The notes under the pieces are model-generated. The model did not search any database, was not told the origin of the DNA, and was given only the letters and a program-made list of their open reading frames with translations. The position numbers and the translations under genes are program-made. 45,984 bases of DNA from Prevotella sp. (GTDB lineage Bacteria; Bacteroidota; Bacteroidia; Bacteroidales; Bacteroidaceae): positions 1-45,984 of the forward strand of contig JAFRPY010000023.1 in NCBI GenBank assembly GCA_017428925.1, given 5' to 3'. Shown here piece after piece: positions 31,972 to 39,385 of this stretch (position 1 is its first letter; every line of letters begins with the position of its first letter).

Positions 31972-34900
31972 ATGAAGAAACTATTACGCATGGCCTTCAC
32001 GGCCCTTTCTTTGTTGGTGTGCAGTGGTGCATGGGGAGACACGGATGTCGAGTTCGACGTTACATCATGGGATGCAAGTGCTTATACCAGCTATTGCGGA
32101 CAGACATGCAATGTGACATTGAAAAACAGAACGTTCACGGCATACGAGTGGGACGGGGCCATCTTTCCGTTCACCGCCTCGACAGAAATCCTTAACGCCA
32201 CCTTCGGTGAAGGCAAATGGGATCTACAAGAATTTGATTCCTACGACGGAAATACGATTACGATGAAAGCAGCAACCTCCATAGTGGCAGGCACTCCATA
32301 CGCCATTCGCGTAAAAGTGACCTCTGCCAACCCCACTTTCAGCGGTGTAACGTTTGCTTCGAGCATTTCCACCGACTTCGTCAAGGTTGAACTTAATGAC
32401 AATTTGCAATTCTGGGGAACATACTTTAAGATTGATTGGTATAAAATAGTAAATGGGCAGGGAACTCCGGTTACTGCTTTTTCATTTAAGAGTGACGGAA
32501 CAGGATTAGGCAATTGGCGCCTTTCTAACAGTTTCAGGGCTGAAGACGCAGGCAGTGGGAGTGGATACTATGGAACCCTCGCCTGGTTTTATCATTCTAC
32601 GCTCAACTCGGAAACGCCTTCCCTTTCTCTTGACATTTCCAGCAGCGGCGGCGAAGGCGGAAATGAAGGCGGCGACGACCCCGATCCAACAACACTGGCC
32701 GGAAAGATTGCGCTAAAACAGCAATTGACCAACGCACCAACCATTTATATAGAATTACCCGACAGAAACGGTGCCAGCTTAGATGACTATCTCTATAAAA
32801 TAGGAGGCAAAGGCCAGAAAGCAGACGAAGCCCCCTATCGGAGAGCATCAATCAAGGTGGTGGCTACGGACGACGAGACCAGTGCACACTATATAGAATC
32901 CTTTGAGGAAGATGCTGATCATTTGGAAATCAAGGTGCGTGGTAATTCCACAGCATCTCCAGGAATCCCTTGGTGGGAAGGACAGACCGACCGAGGCGGT
33001 ATGAAGAAACCATACCGACTGAAATTCGCGAAAAAAGACAAAACTACGGGACAGAACTTCAAGCACGACCTACTGAACAACGGATACAGCAAACGCAACT
33101 GGACGCTTTTGGCCAACGCTTTCGACCATTCGCTTATCCGCAATGCCATCACCTATGAACTGGGAACCATCATTGGCATGCCGTTCAATCCAGGCTATAA
33201 ATTGGTCGACCTTGTCATCGACGGCGACTATCGTGGCACATACCAAGTGAGCGATCACTGCGAAGTGGACGCCGATCGAATCAACGTTAATGAAGGCACC
33301 GGTTGGTATCTTGAATTCCAGGGACGCGGAGACATGCTCGACTATCCCATGTGCTTCAGCAGCCCACTTCAGGCAAATGTGAAAAATCCTGAGCCTGAAG
33401 ATGATACCGACGAAGAGCAACGCAATGCCATAATGAATCCCATCAAAGAATGGATTCAGACTTGGCAGAAAGGCTTCGGAACGAACACGACTCATCCCAC
33501 CAAAGGCTGGCGTGCCTATAACGACGAGGAGACGCTGTTGAAATGGTGGATTCTGACCGAACTGACCGGTGACTATGATGGACTGATGACCGTAAAGGTT
33601 TATCGCGAGGCCGACGGCAAACTCTGCTGGGGACCCATGTGGGACAAGGACCTGGCTTACGGTAACTGTAATGAGGGAAACATGAGTAGTCCCACGACGA
33701 GCCTTGTCGCACTGAGCGATGCCAATTCGTCCAGCGTGAAGGGCTATTTCCGAGACAAATTAGCCACAGACCCAGAATTCATGACCAAAGTCAAGGCGAC
33801 AATGGATGCGCTGGTTACCAACAATCTGAAAACCACCATCTGCGCGAAAATAGACCAGTTGGCAGAATATGCAGCTGAGACGGAAGCCCTGAATGAAGAA
33901 AAATGGAGACTGGCAAAATGTGGGAGTGGACTGGAAGTCTATCATTCCGGAGTGGAAGGCTACGACAATTACGCAGCCTACATAACGCAGTTGAAAGACT
34001 GGATCGGTAAGCGCATTGATTTTGTACAAAGTGAATTCACCCGTCTTTGCACTGCAGCCAATACCGTTAGTGCAACCGTGACCTACGACGTCACAAAGTC
34101 GAGTTCTGACAATGGAGGAACTGGATACATCTATCAACAAGGAAATGTCGATAAACTGCTCAACGTAAATATGGCTGGACGAACGTTTACGGCCAACGAG
34201 TGGGTTCCCATCTCTTTGCCATTCTCTGTTAGCAAGAGCATGCTGCAGAGCATCTTCGGTACAGGCTTTGACCTCAAGACTTTTACGGGAGTTTCTGAAG
34301 ACGGAACAAAGATGATTTTCGAGACACCCGAAGACATGAGCATCCAGTCCGGGTTCCCTTACCTGATTAAGCCCACGCAGACCGTAACCGACCCAACCTT
34401 CAATGGTGTTGTCTTTAGTGGCTACACAAGCTGGGACAGCACGGTCAATGCCGACGGCGAGTCTGTCACGTATGGCAACTACACCCTGACCGCTAATGTC
34501 TACAAAAAGAGCATAACTGGATACCTGATGGCCACCGACGGAACGACAGAGAATACGACGCTTACCTATCAGAACTATATAGAGAATAACGGTTCTATAT
34601 TTTACATCACTATAGCCAACGGGGCAGAGGAACCCGTCATTCAGTTCGGTTCGGATAATCCCGTAGAGCGCGGAGCCACCCACGGCATTGGTGCCATCTA
34701 TATCGACACGCAGGGCAAAGCCGCCATCAACCCGAGCACGGGCGACTATGTGAACGCAGAAATTGAGGTGTATAAGGCCGACAACACCAAGGACTTCGAA
34801 GAGAAGTCGCAGGAAGTGAGCGGTACCGCGAAATACTATCTGGAAGTGCGCGGACGCGGCATGACGGAGTGGAATGCCTACGACAAGCACTCCTACCGAC

Positions 34901-36597
34901 TGAAGTTTGCCAAGGACGAGAAAGACGCTTCGGGCAATGTGACCGTCTCGCATAAGCACAACCTGACAGGCGGCTCGGTAAACAAGCGCAACTGGGTGCT
35001 GCTGGCTAACAGTTCGGATGAGAGCATGATGCGCAACGCATTGACCAAGACGCTGGGCGACCAGATGGGAATGGCATTCACACCTGGCTATATCTACTAC
35101 GACCTCTACATCAACGATGTGTATCAAGGGCTTTACATGGCCACCGACTTCGTGCAGGCCGACAAGGAAGAGGGCTCCACCTCTACCCGTATACCTGTTG
35201 ACGAGAGCACGGGCTGGGTCCTTAACATGACACGCGACGGCTCCACATTCGCAGAAGGCGACCTGACCATCACAGGCAGCACAACCACGCCTTATTTAAT
35301 AATAAAGAATCCCGAAACGTCGAAGAAGGTTACAGCCGAGCAGATAACCACGCCGATAAGCACATTTATCGCCAATATGTGGGAATATCCGCAGACGTAT
35401 GTGGACCAGACTTCGTTCGTGAACTGGTACATTGCATCCGAGATTTTGGGCGGTGCACGCACGATATCAGATTTCTACGCCTACAAGGAAGCCGACGACG
35501 AAACGCTGAAATTCGGCCCGCTATGGGGCAACGAAGACGGCTACGACAACACCACGAGCAGCCAGATAACATTGATGGGAGACCTCAATACAGAAGACTC
35601 ATACAACGGCATGCTCTTCCAGATGGGCGAAACCGGTGCATGGAAGTCAAAGATTGCGGAACTCGTTGGAGAAAAATGGTTTGCCGATGCCGTGTACACC
35701 CGATTCACGGCGATTAAAGAGAGCACGCTCGCAGCCCTGAAGTCGGAAGTGAACACCATAAAGAGCACCATCGGCGAAGCATGGACGGCCAATTACGCTC
35801 TGGACACGGAGAATGGCTGGCAGACCACGACCACGCTCGACGCAGAAGCCACGAAGATAAGCACATATCTTGATGCCCGCTTCCCGTATCTAGAGGAGAA
35901 GTTCAAGGAATTGAGCGACAACGCCGTCATCGTGTTCGATGCCAAAGACGCAACAACCGACTACAGCGATTATATGAATGCAGAAGGCAGCGTGAGAATA
36001 AAGAACCGCACATTCAGCAACGCCTACTACAACAGCATTTCGCTGCCCTGCTCGGTTTCGGCAGACCAGGTCAATGAGGTGTTCGGCTCAGGCACCGACC
36101 TTGTGGCCTACACTGGAAAGGAAGACACGAAACTGAAGTTTACCACCGTTACAAATGGCATAGAAGCCGGTAAGCCTTACTTCATCAAGCCTGCACAGAC
36201 CGTCACGGATCCACTGTTCACGAATGTAACGGTTTCGATGGTCACAGGCGGCGAGAGTACCGACATCGACGGCTTCGGCTCATTCCAGGCCAACCTGCGC
36301 CCCGTGGAACTCAAGACTGACGGTTCACAGGTTTACCTCACCACCACCAAGAAACTCTCAAAACCCTCACAGGCCACGAAGAACTTTTCTGGCACGCGTG
36401 CATTCTTCAACATCAACAGTGGGACGCAAGCCAAGCAGTTCACATTCGAGTTCGACGGCACGCCCACCGCTATTGACGGTATTGACGGCACACCCGATGC
36501 CTCAGGGCCGGTGTATAACCTACATGGACAGCGCGTTAGCAACGTTTTGCGTCAGGGCATTTACTTGAAGAAAGGAAAGAAAATCATTGTTAAATAA
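31972..36597 (+). CDS. Large secreted protein with two CotH-like kinase domains
   Basis: The 1541-residue protein starts with a signal peptide (MKKLLRMAFTALSLLVCSGAWG, residues 1-22). CotH-like domain 1 spans about 317-700 (KVRGNSTASPGIPW, KKPYRLKFAKK, SKRNWTLLANAFDHSLIRN at 373-391, and GPMWDKDLAYGN at 554-565). Domain 2 spans about 955-1320 (EVRGRG, SYRLKFAKDEK, NKRNWVLLANSSDESMMRN at 1004-1022), but its counterpart of WDKD reads WGNE (1185-1188), so the acidic catalytic pair is altered. Three related beta modules (about 45-130, 728-816, 1338-1420; pattern NRTF ... LPFS ... FG-G-DL ... G-PY-IKP--TVTDP-F) surround them. CotH proteins are atypical kinases that phosphorylate spore coat proteins; the role here is unknown. 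The tail GIYLKKGKKIIVK matches the BspA-like protein. Confidence 0.88.
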   Translation: MKKLLRMAFTALSLLVCSGAWGDTDVEFDVTSWDASAYTSYCGQTCNVTLKNRTFTAYEWDGAIFPFTASTEILNATFGEGKWDLQEFDSYDGNTITMKAATSIVAGTPYAIRVKVTSANPTFSGVTFASSISTDFVKVELNDNLQFWGTYFKIDWYKIVNGQGTPVTAFSFKSDGTGLGNWRLSNSFRAEDAGSGSGYYGTLAWFYHSTLNSETPSLSLDISSSGGEGGNEGGDDPDPTTLAGKIALKQQLTNAPTIYIELPDRNGASLDDYLYKIGGKGQKADEAPYRRASIKVVATDDETSAHYIESFEEDADHLEIKVRGNSTASPGIPWWEGQTDRGGMKKPYRLKFAKKDKTTGQNFKHDLLNNGYSKRNWTLLANAFDHSLIRNAITYELGTIIGMPFNPGYKLVDLVIDGDYRGTYQVSDHCEVDADRINVNEGTGWYLEFQGRGDMLDYPMCFSSPLQANVKNPEPEDDTDEEQRNAIMNPIKEWIQTWQKGFGTNTTHPTKGWRAYNDEETLLKWWILTELTGDYDGLMTVKVYREADGKLCWGPMWDKDLAYGNCNEGNMSSPTTSLVALSDANSSSVKGYFRDKLATDPEFMTKVKATMDALVTNNLKTTICAKIDQLAEYAAETEALNEEKWRLAKCGSGLEVYHSGVEGYDNYAAYITQLKDWIGKRIDFVQSEFTRLCTAANTVSATVTYDVTKSSSDNGGTGYIYQQGNVDKLLNVNMAGRTFTANEWVPISLPFSVSKSMLQSIFGTGFDLKTFTGVSEDGTKMIFETPEDMSIQSGFPYLIKPTQTVTDPTFNGVVFSGYTSWDSTVNADGESVTYGNYTLTANVYKKSITGYLMATDGTTENTTLTYQNYIENNGSIFYITIANGAEEPVIQFGSDNPVERGATHGIGAIYIDTQGKAAINPSTGDYVNAEIEVYKADNTKDFEEKSQEVSGTAKYYLEVRGRGMTEWNAYDKHSYRLKFAKDEKDASGNVTVSHKHNLTGGSVNKRNWVLLANSSDESMMRNALTKTLGDQMGMAFTPGYIYYDLYINDVYQGLYMATDFVQADKEEGSTSTRIPVDESTGWVLNMTRDGSTFAEGDLTITGSTTTPYLIIKNPETSKKVTAEQITTPISTFIANMWEYPQTYVDQTSFVNWYIASEILGGARTISDFYAYKEADDETLKFGPLWGNEDGYDNTTSSQITLMGDLNTEDSYNGMLFQMGETGAWKSKIAELVGEKWFADAVYTRFTAIKESTLAALKSEVNTIKSTIGEAWTANYALDTENGWQTTTTLDAEATKISTYLDARFPYLEEKFKELSDNAVIVFDAKDATTDYSDYMNAEGSVRIKNRTFSNAYYNSISLPCSVSADQVNEVFGSGTDLVAYTGKEDTKLKFTTVTNGIEAGKPYFIKPAQTVTDPLFTNVTVSMVTGGESTDIDGFGSFQANLRPVELKTDGSQVYLTTTKKLSKPSQATKNFSGTRAFFNINSGTQAKQFTFEFDGTPTAIDGIDGTPDASGPVYNLHGQRVSNVLRQGIYLKKGKKIIVK

Positions 36598-36611
36598 TCA
36601 GTCATAAAGAA

Positions 36612-36833
36612 ATGAAAAAACAATATGTTGCCCCATGCGTGGGGCTGGTAGGAATAAGATTGAGTCAGGGTATTTTGGATTTAGTGATAGATCCCAATGA
36701 GCCGATAATGAGCGGCGGCGATCCCGCAGCAAGATACCAAGCTTACGTTGAGGATGATTATAGTGACGAAGACGACTTGGATATTTCTGAGTTCCACATG
36801 AAGAGCGTGTGGGACGAAGAAGAGGATATTTGA
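36612..36833 (+). CDS. Small acidic protein, downstream partner of CotH protein
   Basis: The 73-residue protein begins MKKQYVAP and ends SVWDEEEDI, with a very acidic second half (YVEDDYSDEDDLDISEF). No signal peptide or helix for membrane insertion is visible. It starts 14 bases after the stop of the CotH-domain gene and before a terminator, so it is the second gene of that operon. It is a relative of the 67-residue protein at 263-466, which occupies the same position behind the BspA-like gene. Acidic serine sites could be kinase substrates of the CotH domain, but the BspA partner has no kinase, so I would not assume that. Confidence 0.7.
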   Translation: MKKQYVAPCVGLVGIRLSQGILDLVIDPNEPIMSGGDPAARYQAYVEDDYSDEDDLDISEFHMKSVWDEEEDI

Positions 36834-36876
36834 TATGCTTCCAAAGAGTGGGAAGTAAAGCTGTCAAACATAAATA

Positions 36877-36914
36877 AAGAGAACGAATCTCGCGACTCGT
36901 TCTCTTCTTTTTAT
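36877..36914 (+). terminator. Terminator of CotH operon, possibly bidirectional
   Basis: AAGAGAACGA (36877-36886) and TCGTTCTCTT (36897-36906) form a perfect 10-bp stem with a 10-base loop, followed by CTTTTTA. It lies between the small acidic gene and the convergent lpxA-family gene and could serve both. Confidence 0.85.
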
Positions 36915-36933
36915 GGAAATAATAGGTATGAGA

Positions 36934-37707
36934 TTACATTTTTCCGACAATGCCTAACTTGGTGCTACTGATGAATTCCACGATATTACGAATCTCCAGA
37001 CTATCGGGAACCTGTTCCTTCACCTGAAGCACGGCATCGAACATGGAGGTTTGTCCATGGAATATCAGACGGTAGGCATTGGCAATGTGCATCTGCGTCT
37101 TTTCATCAACACCGTGAGCAGTAAGCACCTGTGCATTCAGACCGCCATAACGGACAGGATTGTCGTTGACCACAATATAGGGAGGCACATCTTTGGAAAC
37201 GCGGCAACCGCTACTGACCATGGTGCCAATACCGATACGTACCTGCGGATTGACGATTACGTTGGATGAAAGAATCACGCCGTTACCAAACTCCGTATCG
37301 CCGGCCACTTTGGAACCATAGCCGAACACGCACCCGTCGCCCACATGGGTGTCGTGAGAGAGATGGACACCTTCCATAATGAAGTTGCGATTTCCTATAC
37401 GGGTTTCGCCACCCTTGAAGGTGGCACGGTTGATGACGACATTCTCGCGGATGATATTGTCGTCGCCGATGATGAGCACCGTGGCATCGCCGCGGTAACT
37501 GAAGTCCTGCGGGATGGCTCCCAGCACCGTGTTCTGATGAATCTTGTTGCCACGCCCCATGCGTGTGCCGTTCATCACGCTGACGTATGGATAGATGATG
37601 CAATCGTCACCAATCTCAACGTCGTCTTCGATATATGCAAAAGGGTAAATCGTGACGTTTTTCCCGATTTTCGCCTTTTCGCTGACTACTGCTTTATCAC
37701 TAATCAT
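36934..37707 (-). CDS. lpxA: LpxA-family UDP-N-acetylglucosamine acyltransferase
   Basis: The 257-residue protein (start MISDKAVVSEKAKIG, ATG 37707) is a left-handed beta-helix of hexapeptide repeats with the LpxA landmarks: GAIPQDFSYRGD, IRENVVINRATFKGG, MEGVHLSHDTHVGDG (His115 and His118, the latter equivalent to the catalytic His125 of E. coli), and the C-terminal helical part. LpxA puts the first 3-hydroxyacyl chain on UDP-GlcNAc in lipid A synthesis. The E. coli VHQF stretch reads VNPQ (152-155) here, and no lpxC, lpxD or fabZ is adjacent, so it may be a paralogue with another acyl or sugar substrate. The upstream in-frame ATG at 37737 lies in a GC-rich element and is rejected. Confidence 0.8.
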   Translation of the reverse strand: MISDKAVVSEKAKIGKNVTIYPFAYIEDDVEIGDDCIIYPYVSVMNGTRMGRGNKIHQNTVLGAIPQDFSYRGDATVLIIGDDNIIRENVVINRATFKGGETRIGNRNFIMEGVHLSHDTHVGDGCVFGYGSKVAGDTEFGNGVILSSNVIVNPQVRIGIGTMVSSGCRVSKDVPPYIVVNDNPVRYGGLNAQVLTAHGVDEKTQMHIANAYRLIFHGQTSMFDAVLQVKEQVPDSLEIRNIVEFISSTKLGIVGKM

Positions 37708-37722
37708 AAGAAATAAGGGAGA

Positions 37723-37778
37723 CCCACCCCTGCCCAAGCCTACCCCCGCCCCCTCCCGAAGGGAAGGGAGAGGAGAAG
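37723..37778. repeat. GC-rich palindromic element upstream of lpxA-family gene
   Basis: ACCCACCCCTGCCCAAGCC, then CCCCCTCCCGAAGGGAAGG and GAGAGGAGAAGGGAGGG: a family copy lying directly before the lpxA-family gene, where a promoter would be expected. Confidence 0.7.
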
Positions 37779-37870
37779 GGAGGGAGTTATTACCTTTTCA
37801 AGAGGCTGAACGGGTCATTGTTTTTATTGTATTACGTTATTAATAAATTACTGTCATTGAGAGTATATAC

Positions 37871-37904
37871 TCCCCGCCCTATAGGGAGGGGCCGGGGGAG
37901 GGTC
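37871..37904. repeat. GC-rich palindromic element after the efflux operon
   Basis: CTCCCCGCCCTATAGGGAGG followed by GGCCGGGGGAGGG. It lies a few bases beyond the stop of the outer-membrane factor gene and could end that transcript, but no T-run follows it on the minus strand. Confidence 0.7.
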
Positions 37905-37909
37905 TTCTT

Positions 37910-39370
37910 CTACTTACTACCTCCACCCAGTGCCTGATATAAACTCACCACGGCCTGCATCTTGTTGAAGTTGTCGGTAACCAGAGAGATTTCGGCATTG
38001 AGCAACGAGTTCTGTGCCGAGATAACCTCAAGATAGGTGCTGGTGGAAGAACTGACCAGGGCTCGTGTGTCCTCGACATTCTTCTTCAACACTTCCACCT
38101 GATGGGCTTCGAGCCTGCCCTTGGCATCGTAGGCATTGTAGGCCACCAAGGCGTTAGACACCTCACTGCCAGCTGTGAGAACGGCATTCTGCCATGTGTT
38201 GTAATTCTGCTCGTAGGTGTCCTGCGCCACTTTCAGTGCAGCCGTCAAGCGACCGTTCATAAAGATGGGCTGAACAAGCGATGCAACGGCTGAAGCCAGT
38301 ATTTTACCGGGATTGACAACCATGCCGCCACCACTGTTGGTAAAAGCACCTGTAGCACTGATGGTAAGGCTGGGATAGAACTTTGAGCGCGCGGCATTGA
38401 CATCATAGAAGCTTCCGGCAAGCTGCATCTCGGCTGCATGCACATCGGCCCTGTTCTTCAGAAGCTGGATGCCCACACCCGTAGAGAACTTTGAGGGTAG
38501 CTGCTGGTCGGCAAGTTTTCCGCGCTGGATGGTCTGAGCGGGTTGTCCGATAAGCAACGAGAGAGAATTCTCCACTTCGCGTATCTGGCGCTTGATGTCT
38601 TCGGTCTGAGCCAACACACTGTAATAGCCCGACTCTGCACTCTGGACGCTGGTGGAACGATAGCGTCCCAGCTGCATCTGCAGTTTCATCATGTCCCATG
38701 TATCCTTGGTCAAACTGGCCATATCGTTGACAATTTCCAACTGGCGGTCGAGCATCAGCAAGGTGTAATACATATTGGCAATGCCCGAGACAATCTTGGT
38801 CTTCACCACGGTCTGGTAGTCCTTTGTGGCCAGGAGCGTCATCTGCACGGAACGCTTCTGGTTAAGGATATTGCCGAAGAGGTCGACAGTCCACGAGGCA
38901 TTCAACGGCAAAGAATAAGTCTGCGAGGCCTTGCCGAAATCCCACGATGACAGCGTACCCTGAGGCGAGAAAGTCACCTGGGGCAAGAAGGCCAACTTTG
39001 CCATTTTGAGCTGTGACTCAACCATGTGTACGCTGAGTGCGGCGTTCAGGAGGTCGGGGTTATTGTCGAGTCCTTGCTGGATAAGTTTCTGCAACTGAGG
39101 ATCAGTGAACACCTCGCGCCACGGCAAATTAGCAAAGGTTGTGGTGTCGGCGGTTGCTTTCAGAGTATCCACAATGCTCAAAGTATCGCGGATGATACCG
39201 GTTGTATTTACTTTGGGCCGCTCATATTTGTCGTAGACCCCGCAGCTGCTGAGGAGAAGAGGGAATAACAAAACCCATCCCCAGCCCCTCCCTAAATGGA
39301 GGAACCCACCCCCTGCCCCTCCCGAGGGGAGGGGAGTAGATATAGCTTTCAGATATTTTGATATTTTCAT
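37910..39370 (-). CDS. Outer-membrane efflux lipoprotein (NodT/OprM type) with repeat in signal peptide
   Basis: The 486-residue protein is an outer-membrane factor: lipobox LLLSSCG (Cys near residue 43), then the family features LPWREVFTDPQLQKLIQQGLDNNPDLLNA, a paired helical repeat, and QPIFMNGRLTAALKVAQDTYEQNYNTWQ. It forms the exit duct of the tripartite RND pump encoded upstream. Residues about 12-33 (TPLPSGGAGGGFLHLGRGWG) come from two GC-rich palindromic elements lodged in the signal peptide before its hydrophobic core, making an unusually long n-region. No start codon lies between the insertion and the core. It follows the permease gene by 15 bases. Confidence 0.92.
   Translation of the reverse strand: MKISKYLKAISTPLPSGGAGGGFLHLGRGWGWVLLFPLLLSSCGVYDKYERPKVNTTGIIRDTLSIVDTLKATADTTTFANLPWREVFTDPQLQKLIQQGLDNNPDLLNAALSVHMVESQLKMAKLAFLPQVTFSPQGTLSSWDFGKASQTYSLPLNASWTVDLFGNILNQKRSVQMTLLATKDYQTVVKTKIVSGIANMYYTLLMLDRQLEIVNDMASLTKDTWDMMKLQMQLGRYRSTSVQSAESGYYSVLAQTEDIKRQIREVENSLSLLIGQPAQTIQRGKLADQQLPSKFSTGVGIQLLKNRADVHAAEMQLAGSFYDVNAARSKFYPSLTISATGAFTNSGGGMVVNPGKILASAVASLVQPIFMNGRLTAALKVAQDTYEQNYNTWQNAVLTAGSEVSNALVAYNAYDAKGRLEAHQVEVLKKNVEDTRALVSSSTSTYLEVISAQNSLLNAEISLVTDNFNKMQAVVSLYQALGGGSK
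39272..39338. repeat. Two GC-rich palindromic elements inside the signal peptide region
   Basis: CCCATCCCCAGCCCCTCCC with TAAATGGAGG, then CCCACCCCCTGCCCCTCCC with GAGGGGAGGGGAG. Both are read through by the outer-membrane factor gene on the minus strand without stop or frameshift. Confidence 0.8.
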
Positions 39371-39385
39371 ATTTTACTCCAATTA

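Noticed and set aside
33760-35127. 455-codon antisense frame inside the CotH-domain gene
   Set aside because: It is a shadow frame of a strongly supported gene; its translation has no signal, domain or start context.
37708-37737. Upstream start of the lpxA-family protein
   Set aside because: The added residues are encoded by a GC-rich repeat element and precede the normal family N-terminus.
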